Assembly (NCBI GenBank): GCA_964514395.1
Contig: CAZEQK010000059.1
Span: 1 to 14,328 of the forward strand
DNA length: 14,328 bases
Direction of reading: 5' to 3'
Source of the DNA: CAZEQK01 sp964514395
GTDB taxonomy: Bacteria > Bacillota > Bacilli > Tepidibacillales > Tepidibacillaceae
Below, piece after piece: positions 6,201 to 12,472 of this stretch (positions are counted from its first letter, which is position 1; every line of letters starts with the position of its first letter). The translations under genes were made by a program, and so were the position numbers. The notes under the pieces are model-generated. The model worked only from the letters and a program-made list of their open reading frames with translations. It was not told the origin of the DNA and ran no database searches.

Positions 6201-6831
6201 TGCAATTTATCTAATGCATGGTTACTTAGATCAAGATATCGATGAAACAGAACAGAAGGAATTATTTAACCATTTAAAGACATGTATAGATTGCAAGCAA
6301 CATTTTAGTGAATTACAATTAACGGAAAACCTGATACGGCAACTCCCGATAAAAAGGACATCATCAGAGTATACTCAGCAATTGCTAGAAAAGTTTCCTA
6401 GAACACAGAATAATAATAGGCTTGTGCAATGGTTAAAAAAGCGTCCATTAGTTGTTGCTGCGAGCATATTTATCTTTCTATTCTCAATAAGTATCATTTC
6501 CTATGCAATTCCAGGTGGTGAATTGAAGGTTGTTTCAGGCAATCAGCATAATTTAGTGATTGAAGGGAACCAGGTCATTGTACCAAAGGATAAAGAAGTG
6601 ATAGGTGATCTAGTCGTAGAAAATGGGAATGTTGAGATTAAAGGTGAAGTAAAAGGAAATGTTACGGTAATTAATGGCCAAATATTAATGGCGAATGCTA
6701 GTATGGTTGATGGTCATACAAAGGAAGTAGATCAGTTCTTTGAATGGATATTATATAAAGTGAAAAAATTTGGTATGGACATCAATCATTTTTTCGAAAA
6801 AGTGAAAGAACCGAATCAAAAGGAAGGGTGA
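6187..6831 (+). CDS. rsiW: Anti-sigma-W factor RsiW
   Basis: Single-pass membrane anti-sigma factor that holds SigW inactive and is destroyed by regulated intramembrane proteolysis (PrsW then RasP in B. subtilis). The N-terminal zinc anti-sigma domain has C3 and the H29-x3-C33-x2-C36 motif. A single helix lies at about 86-105 (LVVAASIFIFLFSISIISYA). The extracytoplasmic part carries a glycine-spaced beta repeat (VIGDLVVENGNVEIKGEVKG, then NVTVINGQ) like B. subtilis RsiW. I place the start at ATG 6187, not at the in-frame GTG 6178, because that GTG lies within the ribosome binding site AAAGGAG (6172-6178), 8 bases upstream of the ATG. The 214-residue length fits. The stop codon is inside the loop of the terminator hairpin. 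Confidence 0.92.
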   Translation: MKCRDAIYLMHGYLDQDIDETEQKELFNHLKTCIDCKQHFSELQLTENLIRQLPIKRTSSEYTQQLLEKFPRTQNNNRLVQWLKKRPLVVAASIFIFLFSISIISYAIPGGELKVVSGNQHNLVIEGNQVIVPKDKEVIGDLVVENGNVEIKGEVKGNVTVINGQILMANASMVDGHTKEVDQFFEWILYKVKKFGMDINHFFEKVKEPNQKEG

Positions 6832-6848
6832 GGGGATCCCTTCTTTTT
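6820..6848 (+). terminator. Intrinsic terminator at the end of rsiW
   Basis: AAGGAAGGG (6820-6828) pairs with CCCTTCTTT (6838-6846), with one G-U pair and a 9-base loop that contains the rsiW TGA stop. A run of five T (6844-6848) follows. It separates sigW-rsiW from cdaA, at least partially. Confidence 0.7.
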
Positions 6849-7015
6849 ATTATGATTGCACTTTAAGGATAACAATTATTTTACCACCGATAAAGTAGGT
6901 AGCTTTTACGTACACTTATAACGAGGGAAATTAAAATAGAAAAAATTATATAGCAGGAAAGAGATTATAGATTGGCGAAGAAATATATTACATATACTAA
7001 GCATGCAAACATACT

Positions 7016-7033
7016 TATAATATATGGTAATGG
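7016..7033 (+). promoter_or_regulatory. Candidate -10 region for the cdaA operon, shared with the sigW leader
   Basis: A perfect TATAAT (7016-7021) lies 33 bases before the cdaA start. The 18 bases from here match the sigW leader at 5458-5475 with one difference (TATAATATATGG, then A or T, then AATGG). No good -35 is present. An imperfect dyad TAAGCATG/CATACTTA (about 6998-7017) abuts the box, as a dyad does upstream of sigW. The remainder of the 6849-7015 gap shows no gene. Confidence 0.4.
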
Positions 7034-7053
7034 GTTATATTGGAGGCATCATA

Positions 7054-7860
7054 ATGAATCAATTGTTATCAGTGATAAGCGATATTATCGATATTTTGCT
7101 AGTCAGTTATATTATATATAAACTTTTAATGCTTGTAAGAGGGACAAGGGCTATACAATTATTAAAAGGAATCATGGTCATTGTTGCAGCTTGGCTAATG
7201 AGTACTTTTTTTGAGTTAAGAACGTTACAATGGTTGATGTCCCAAGCCTTTACCTATGGTGTATTAGCAATCATCATTATTTTCCAGCCAGAACTACGTC
7301 GAGCATTAGAAAAATTAGGGAGTGGTAGTTTCTTACTAGGTTCCACCCATCCTGATGAGCAAATCATTCTTAATATGATTGCTGAAATCACAGGGGCTGC
7401 CAGTTATTTATCAAAAAGAAGAATTGGAGCATTGATGGTCATTGAACGTGAAACTGGATTAACGGATTACATTGAGTCAGGGACACCATTAAACGCTCTA
7501 TTGAGCTCTGAGCTTTTGATTAATATTTTTATTCCTAATACCCCTTTGCACGATGGTGCAGTGATCACTAGAAAAGATAGTATCATGGCTGCAGGGTGTT
7601 ATTTACCATTATCTGAAAATCCATATATTAGTAGAGAATTAGGCACGAGACATAGGGCAGCTATAGGAATGACTGAAATTTCTGATGCCATAGCTGTTAT
7701 TGTATCAGAAGAAACTGGTCATATGTCAATTTCTATAAATGGTCAAATTGAAAGAGGCTTATCAGATGAAAGATTAAGAAATAAGTTGCTCTCAGAGCTT
7801 AAACCGCCTACAAAAAATAATGGATCAATTTGGCATAAGAGGTGGAGTAAGGATGGATAA
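7054..7860 (+). CDS. cdaA: Diadenylate cyclase CdaA (c-di-AMP synthase, YbbP)
   Basis: Membrane enzyme that condenses two ATP into cyclic di-AMP, the essential second messenger for potassium, osmotic and cell-wall control. Three N-terminal helices are visible at about 5-28, 36-55 and 60-78, followed by a coiled linker and the DAC domain. Catalytic motifs are intact: DGA (167-169, in PLHDGAVI) and RHR (199-201, in GTRHRAAIG). The 268 residues match the family. I start at ATG 7054, preceded by GGAGG (7042-7046) 7 bases away; an upstream in-frame ATG at 7024 would lack a ribosome binding site. The 3' end overlaps cdaR by 8 bases. It heads a cdaA-cdaR-oxidoreductase-glmM run. Confidence 0.96.
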   Translation: MNQLLSVISDIIDILLVSYIIYKLLMLVRGTRAIQLLKGIMVIVAAWLMSTFFELRTLQWLMSQAFTYGVLAIIIIFQPELRRALEKLGSGSFLLGSTHPDEQIILNMIAEITGAASYLSKRRIGALMVIERETGLTDYIESGTPLNALLSSELLINIFIPNTPLHDGAVITRKDSIMAAGCYLPLSENPYISRELGTRHRAAIGMTEISDAIAVIVSEETGHMSISINGQIERGLSDERLRNKLLSELKPPTKNNGSIWHKRWSKDG

Positions 7861-9079
7861 TTGGTTAAAAAATAATAACGTTTTAAAAATAGTTTCATTA
7901 GTGCTAGCTGTCATGTTATGGTTAGTAGTCAATATGGATACTGCATTTCCAAATGTCAATAGTATTAATAGTAGTGTTCAAGGGACTTATTATTATGAGA
8001 CAAATGTCGTACCTATATATAATAGCAATGACTATGTAGTAAAGATAATAGATGATAATATCAAGGTATCCTTGCGGGGAAGTGCTGCTTTAATTAATCA
8101 AATTAAAAACGGTACTATTATAGATAAAGCTAAGTTTTATGTAGACCTAAGTAATTATTCAAAAGAAACACAAATGGTTCCCGTTCACTATTCTGGCTTT
8201 CCAAAAGGAATAGATGTTCAGGTAGATCCTAGTTTAATAAAGGTACAGATAGAAGCTAAACAGCGCAAGGAGATCGGTGTAAAAGTAGAAAAATCCGGAA
8301 AAGAAGTTGATGGATATCAAACAGGGGAACCAATTATTACTCCTAAAAAGGTTCATATCTCAGGAGCAAAGGAAGAGATAGATAAGGTTGCCTTTGTAAA
8401 AGCATTTATTAATGTAGATAATGTAAAAAAACCTATATTACAGGAAGTCCCGTTACGTGCTTATGATAGTAATGGCAATATCGTAAATGTGGACATTTCA
8501 CCTCAAACGGTTGAGCTAGAGATTCCTGTTACTAGTCCATATGTGACAGTCCCAATCACCTTTTCTATAACGAGTTATCCTTTAGGGGATATTGCAATCA
8601 AATCAATCACTCGGTTCCCAAAGGAAATCACACTATATGGAGCGAAGGAAGTCATCAAAACATACAAGGTCTATACTGGTCCTGCTATCGATTTATCACA
8701 TGTTAAAGAGGATCAAACACTAAATGTTAGTATTCCTAAAGAAAATGGTTTACTAAAAACAGAACCGAATTTTATGCAACTTCAAGTAAAGGTAGGAAAA
8801 TCCACGACAAAAACAATTAATAATGTACCAGTTAAAGTACAGGGTTTGAGTATGGGATTGAAGGCAAAATTATTAACCCAGAACAAAGGAGTTAGTGTAG
8901 AATTAAAAGGAGCAAAGGAAGTACTAGCCTCTAAAACAAAAGATGATTTAGATGCCTATATTGATGTAACCAATTTACCATCAGGTGTTTATGAACTTCC
9001 AGTTGAATATAATGTGCCATTATTAACACAACTATTGAATAATAAAGTAACTGCAAAAGTAGAAATACAAAAGGAGTAA
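7853..9079 (+). CDS. cdaR: CdaA regulatory protein CdaR (YbbR-domain protein)
   Basis: Membrane-anchored regulator of the diadenylate cyclase CdaA, known to bind it and alter c-di-AMP production. A single N-terminal helix (about 10-28, VLKIVSLVLAVMLWLVVNM) anchors an extracytoplasmic part made of four YbbR repeats, at roughly 40-125, 127-215, 216-300 and 305-405. Each has the characteristic PKKVHISGAKEEI-type strand (for example ITLYGAKEVI and VSVELKGAKEVL). At 408 residues it is shorter than the B. subtilis protein (483), but the four repeats look complete. The start ATG 7853 overlaps the cdaA end and follows AGGTGGAG (7840-7847); an in-frame ATG at 7820 lies inside cdaA and lacks a proper site. 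Confidence 0.93.
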   Translation: MDNWLKNNNVLKIVSLVLAVMLWLVVNMDTAFPNVNSINSSVQGTYYYETNVVPIYNSNDYVVKIIDDNIKVSLRGSAALINQIKNGTIIDKAKFYVDLSNYSKETQMVPVHYSGFPKGIDVQVDPSLIKVQIEAKQRKEIGVKVEKSGKEVDGYQTGEPIITPKKVHISGAKEEIDKVAFVKAFINVDNVKKPILQEVPLRAYDSNGNIVNVDISPQTVELEIPVTSPYVTVPITFSITSYPLGDIAIKSITRFPKEITLYGAKEVIKTYKVYTGPAIDLSHVKEDQTLNVSIPKENGLLKTEPNFMQLQVKVGKSTTKTINNVPVKVQGLSMGLKAKLLTQNKGVSVELKGAKEVLASKTKDDLDAYIDVTNLPSGVYELPVEYNVPLLTQLLNNKVTAKVEIQKE

Positions 9080-9083
9080 CAGC

Positions 9084-10760
9084 ATGGGACTCAAGATTAC
9101 TAACATTAAGTTGGACATAGACCATAATGAAACAGATTTTATTAAAGCGATTGAAAAAAAATTAAAGCTTCCATTTAAGAAAGTGAAAAAATATGAAATT
9201 ATAAAACGTTCTATCGACGCACGAAAAAAAGATAAAGTTTTATTTGTTTATCAAGTTGAGGTAGACCTAACCATAGATGAACACAATTTCCTCAAAAAGC
9301 TTAACTCAAAGGATGTCATACTTATTAAGCAAAAAAAAGAATGGAGGGAGCTGATACCTGGTGATCAACACTTACAGTATCCACCAGTAGTGGTGGGGGC
9401 TGGCCCATCAGGTCTTTTTGCTGCTTTGGAGCTGGCTAAAGCAGGATACAAACCAATCATCCTTGAACGAGGTAAGGATGTTGAAAGCAGGTATAAAGAC
9501 ATTATTCATTTTTGGCGAACAGGAGAATTAAATGTTAATTCCAATGTCCAATTCGGTGAAGGTGGGGCAGGTACATTCTCAGATGGCAAACTTACAACAA
9601 GGATAAAGGACTCACGAATCGACCAAGTTTTTCAGACACTAGTTGAAGGTGGAGCACCGAAGGAAATATTATTTGAACATAAACCACATATTGGAACGGA
9701 TAAATTAAGAAAAGTCGTTTATTCCTTAAGAAGAAAGCTTATAGAGTTAGGTGCTGTTTTTAAATTTGATTCATTAGTGACCAATCTCATCTTTGAACAG
9801 GGAAGGATTACAGCACTTGAAGTGAATCATCAAGTTCAAATTCCCGCAGAGGTGGTTATTTTAGCAATTGGTCATAGCTCCAGGGATACCTACAAAATGC
9901 TCTATGAGCAAAATATCGAGATAAAGGCAAAACCTTTAGCAATTGGTGCAAGAATAGAACATCCCCAGCATTTAGTCAATGAGGCTCAGTATGGAAGCTT
10001 AGCAAATGCCCCCCGGTTAGGTGCCGCAGATTATACTCTAGTAAAAAAAGCAGATAATGAAAGTGGAGATCGGGCTAGCTATTCCTTTTGTATGTGTCCA
10101 GGTGGCGTGGTCGTCGCGGCTTCATCAGAGAAGAAAGCTGTCGTAACAAATGGGATGAGCTATTTTAGTCGTTCTTCAGGTGTTGCAAATAGCGCTTTAG
10201 TTGCCACTATTTCTACCGATGATTATAAGGGTGAAGATCCATTAGCTGGTATCAGGTATTTAAGGAAATATGAGCAAAAGGCATATAAATTAGGTGGTGG
10301 TGACTATAAGGCACCCGCCCAAAAGGTTGGAGATTTCTTAGATGGTGTTCCTTCCAATGATATCGATGTACCGTTTAGACCAACCTATCGACCTGGTTTG
10401 ACACCAACAGATTTACATTTAACATTACCTGAATTTGTTAGTAAATCCTTAGAAAACGCAATTTTTGAATTTGGTAAAAAACTAAAGGGATATGATTCAA
10501 GGAATGCTTTATTAACGGGTGTGGAGACAAGAACATCTGCACCTGTGCGAATACCAAGAAATGAACAAACCTTTCAATCAGAAAATATCGAAGGACTTTA
10601 TCCAGCTGGAGAAGGAGCTGGGTATGCAGGTGGGATTGTAAGCGCAGCGGTTGATGGAATCAGAGTGGCTGAGCATATTATACAAACCTATCAGCGTCCA
10701 ACGTTGAATATAGAGGAGGAACTATTAAAATGGGAAAATATTTCGGAACAGATGGAGTAA
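9084..10760 (+). CDS. FAD-dependent oxidoreductase (uncharacterised COG2509-type dehydrogenase)
   Basis: A cytoplasmic 558-residue flavoprotein of unknown substrate. After an N-terminal domain of about 95 residues without a recognised motif comes the dinucleotide-binding fold VVGAGPSGLFAALELAKAG (103-121), with E128 closing the ribose site. The family signature NVQFGEGGAGTFSDGKLTTR lies at 154-173. Further marks are the second FAD segment ILAIGHSSRD (259-268), a CxC in SFCMCPGG (334-341) and the C-terminal FAD contact LYPAGEGAGYAGG (505-517). These fit the COG2509 dehydrogenases. AAGGAG (9071-9076) supports the start. It lies 4 bases after cdaR and its 3' end overlaps glmM by 31 bases, so it is co-transcribed with the c-di-AMP and amino-sugar genes. 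B. subtilis lacks a gene here between cdaR and glmM. Confidence 0.85.
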   Translation: MGLKITNIKLDIDHNETDFIKAIEKKLKLPFKKVKKYEIIKRSIDARKKDKVLFVYQVEVDLTIDEHNFLKKLNSKDVILIKQKKEWRELIPGDQHLQYPPVVVGAGPSGLFAALELAKAGYKPIILERGKDVESRYKDIIHFWRTGELNVNSNVQFGEGGAGTFSDGKLTTRIKDSRIDQVFQTLVEGGAPKEILFEHKPHIGTDKLRKVVYSLRRKLIELGAVFKFDSLVTNLIFEQGRITALEVNHQVQIPAEVVILAIGHSSRDTYKMLYEQNIEIKAKPLAIGARIEHPQHLVNEAQYGSLANAPRLGAADYTLVKKADNESGDRASYSFCMCPGGVVVAASSEKKAVVTNGMSYFSRSSGVANSALVATISTDDYKGEDPLAGIRYLRKYEQKAYKLGGGDYKAPAQKVGDFLDGVPSNDIDVPFRPTYRPGLTPTDLHLTLPEFVSKSLENAIFEFGKKLKGYDSRNALLTGVETRTSAPVRIPRNEQTFQSENIEGLYPAGEGAGYAGGIVSAAVDGIRVAEHIIQTYQRPTLNIEEELLKWENISEQME

Positions 10761-12067
10761 GAGGAGTAGCCAATCAAGAATTGACACCAGAATTAGCTTA
10801 TAAACTAGGACGTCTTGGTGCCTATGTATTAGCAAAGAATACGAAAAAGCCAACCATCGTAATAGGACGGGATACAAGAATATCTGGAGAAATGCTAGAA
10901 AGTGCAATGATTGCAGGTATATTATCGATTGGTGCTGATGTAATTAAATTAGGAGTTATTTCTACTCCTGGAGTGGCCTATCTTACAAGGAAATTAGGTG
11001 CGGATGCAGGAATCATGATCTCGGCTTCTCATAATCCAGTAGAGGATAATGGAATCAAATTCTTTGGTGCAGATGGTTTTAAATTATTAGACGAAACAGA
11101 GCTAGAGATCGAACGATTGATTGATAACGAAGAGCGGCTACCTAGACCTATTGGTGAGGACATAGGAAGGGTGTATGAACGGTTTGCAGCAAGGGATGAG
11201 TATATTACTTTTCTAAAGCAAACCGTACAGCATGATTTTAGTGGTCTTAAAGTAGTGCTTGATGCAGCACATGGGGCAGCCTATGAAATCGCACCAGCCC
11301 TATTTAAAGCATTAGGAGCAGAGGTGATTCCTACTTTTGATAAACCTAATGGCATCAATATTAATCTGAATTGTGGTTCTACCCATCCTGAATATTTAGC
11401 TGCTGAGGTATTAAAGCAAAAGGCGGATATAGGCTTGGCATATGATGGTGATGCAGATCGTTTAATTGCTGTTGATGAAAAAGGAGAAATCATCGATGGG
11501 GATTACATTATGATGATTTGTGCAAATTACCTTCATGAGAAAGGTAGATTAAATAATAATACGGTAGTAAGTACCGTGATGAGTAACATTGGTTTTTATA
11601 AAGCATTAGAGCAACAAGGAATAAATAGTGTACAAACAAAAGTTGGGGATCGGTATGTGATGGAGGAAATGAGAGAAAAAGGGCTGAACCTAGGTGGTGA
11701 GCAGTCAGGACATATTATCTTCTTAGATTATAATACAACAGGTGATGGCATCCTCACCTCTTTACAGCTTGTTCAAGTGCTCAAAGAAAAGGGAGAACCT
11801 CTATCAAGCCTAACTAGTAAAATGAAAAAATATCCCCAAATTCTTGAAAATGTTCGCGTAATCGATAAATCGAAATATAATAATAATAAAGGAATTAATA
11901 GTGCAATAAAAGCAGTAGAAGAAAAGCTAGGGGATAACGGTAGAGTACTTGTTCGGCCGTCTGGTACCGAATCATTAATAAGAGTCATGGTAGAGGGGCC
12001 AACAAAAGAGATGATTGAAGGCTATGCTAAGGAAATAGTAGGTGTAGTCAAAAAGGAATTATCATGA
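10730..12067 (+). CDS. glmM: Phosphoglucosamine mutase GlmM
   Basis: Cytoplasmic enzyme converting glucosamine-6-phosphate to glucosamine-1-phosphate on the way to UDP-GlcNAc for peptidoglycan. The four alpha-D-phosphohexomutase landmarks are present: catalytic phosphoserine S100 in SASHNP (98-103), the Mg site DGDADR (239-244), the sugar loop GGEQSGH (322-328), and the phosphate loop RPSGTES (409-415). The N-terminus MGKYFGTDGVRG and the 445-residue length are classic GlmM. GAGGAGG (10713-10719) lies inside the upstream oxidoreductase gene, which overlaps by 31 bases. In Firmicutes GlmM is known to bind CdaA and inhibit c-di-AMP synthesis, so the co-location is functionally meaningful. No terminator with a T run follows; transcription may continue into the glmS leader. 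Confidence 0.97.
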   Translation: MGKYFGTDGVRGVANQELTPELAYKLGRLGAYVLAKNTKKPTIVIGRDTRISGEMLESAMIAGILSIGADVIKLGVISTPGVAYLTRKLGADAGIMISASHNPVEDNGIKFFGADGFKLLDETELEIERLIDNEERLPRPIGEDIGRVYERFAARDEYITFLKQTVQHDFSGLKVVLDAAHGAAYEIAPALFKALGAEVIPTFDKPNGININLNCGSTHPEYLAAEVLKQKADIGLAYDGDADRLIAVDEKGEIIDGDYIMMICANYLHEKGRLNNNTVVSTVMSNIGFYKALEQQGINSVQTKVGDRYVMEEMREKGLNLGGEQSGHIIFLDYNTTGDGILTSLQLVQVLKEKGEPLSSLTSKMKKYPQILENVRVIDKSKYNNNKGINSAIKAVEEKLGDNGRVLVRPSGTESLIRVMVEGPTKEMIEGYAKEIVGVVKKELS

Positions 12068-12103
12068 TATGATTCCATTATTAGCTGAAATTTAATACAA
12101 TAA

Positions 12104-12143
12104 TGTTATATAAATTATACAGGGAGCATATATATCCCTGTAT
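12104..12143 (+). promoter_or_regulatory. Hairpin and possible extended -10 promoter in the glmS leader
   Basis: ATACAGGGA (12117-12125) and TCCCTGTAT (12135-12143) form a perfect 9-bp stem with an AT-rich 9-base loop. No T tract follows, so it is not a clear terminator. Just upstream, TG-T-TATATA (12104-12112) reads as an extended -10, but the -35 is poor; transcription from it would begin at the hairpin. Either a glmS promoter with a 5'-terminal protective hairpin or a processing/stability element after glmM would fit. Confidence 0.35.
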
Positions 12144-12209
12144 GATAAATATATAAAATCCAAGTATATTCATTTGAGGAGGGAAGCTTATAGGAAAAAT
12201 TGAAAAGAA

Positions 12210-12368
12210 ACAAACAGTTAAGCGCCTGGACTACGATTGTAGTTGACGAGGAGAAGGTTAATCGAATTTTCGGCGGATACCTTCCGGTATTCTCATGACT
12301 ACCGCAAATATAAAGTTCAAAAGGAAGAGGTGACTCTTCTAACAAAGCTTTATAATCATGGGGTAAAA
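12210..12368 (+). ncRNA. glmS ribozyme: glmS ribozyme (GlcN6P-activated self-cleaving riboswitch)
   Basis: The leader of glmS contains all core blocks of this ribozyme. The cleavage site is A12221/G12222, followed by GCGCC (12222-12226). P1 is ACTAC/GTAGT (12230-12234 with 12239-12243), then TTGACGAGGA and ATCGAATTTTCGGCGGA (12261-12277). P3.1 is CGGTA/TACCG, and P4 is GAAGAG/CTCTTC (12324-12329 with 12334-12339) capped by GTGA, followed by ACAAAG. Block order and spacing match the B. subtilis ribozyme as I remember it. Glucosamine-6-phosphate acts as coenzyme for cleavage, and the cleaved mRNA is degraded by RNase J1 in B. subtilis, giving feedback control of GlmS. Outer borders are approximate. 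Between 12144 and 12209 I see only a polypurine stretch (12176-12187) without a gene. Confidence 0.95.
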
Positions 12369-12405
12369 TTGAATAGGTTTATAGTTTTATAAAAAAATGG
12401 AATGT

Positions 12406-12447
12406 CGGGGGCATAAATCCCCTGATCAATGAGTATTTATGCCTCCG
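12406..12447 (+). promoter_or_regulatory. Long hairpin between the glmS ribozyme and the glmS ribosome binding site
   Basis: 12406-12418 (starting CGGGGGCATAAAT) pairs with 12435-12447 (ending ATGCCTCCG) over 13 bp with one G-U pair and a 16-base loop. A competing small hairpin GGGG/CCCC (12407-12410 with 12419-12422) would disrupt it. It ends 7 bases before GAGGAGG (12455-12461), the glmS ribosome binding site. Without a T run it is not a terminator. It may protect the 3' cleavage product or influence translation; function unknown. Confidence 0.5.
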
Positions 12448-12472
12448 TAAAGAAGAGGAGGACATTAAAAGT

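Noticed and set aside
5765..6205. 146-codon minus-strand open frame antisense to sigW
   Set aside because: It lies entirely within a confident sigma factor gene, has no plausible ribosome binding site, and its translation shows no family features.
12117..12143. Hairpin after glmM read as a classical terminator
   Set aside because: No T run follows on the + strand and no A run precedes it for the other strand, so intrinsic termination is not supported.
12200..12298. A 32-codon frame starting with TTG that runs through the glmS ribozyme
   Set aside because: There is no proper ribosome binding site at the right spacing, and the conserved bases are explained by the ribozyme.
12115..12345. 76-codon minus-strand open frame across the glmS leader
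   Set aside because: The bases are explained by the ribozyme and the leader hairpins; no start signals or family features are visible.
12369..12393. TTGAAT ... TATAAA as a glmS promoter after the ribozyme
   Set aside because: The spacer is only 13 bases, too short for a sigma-A promoter.
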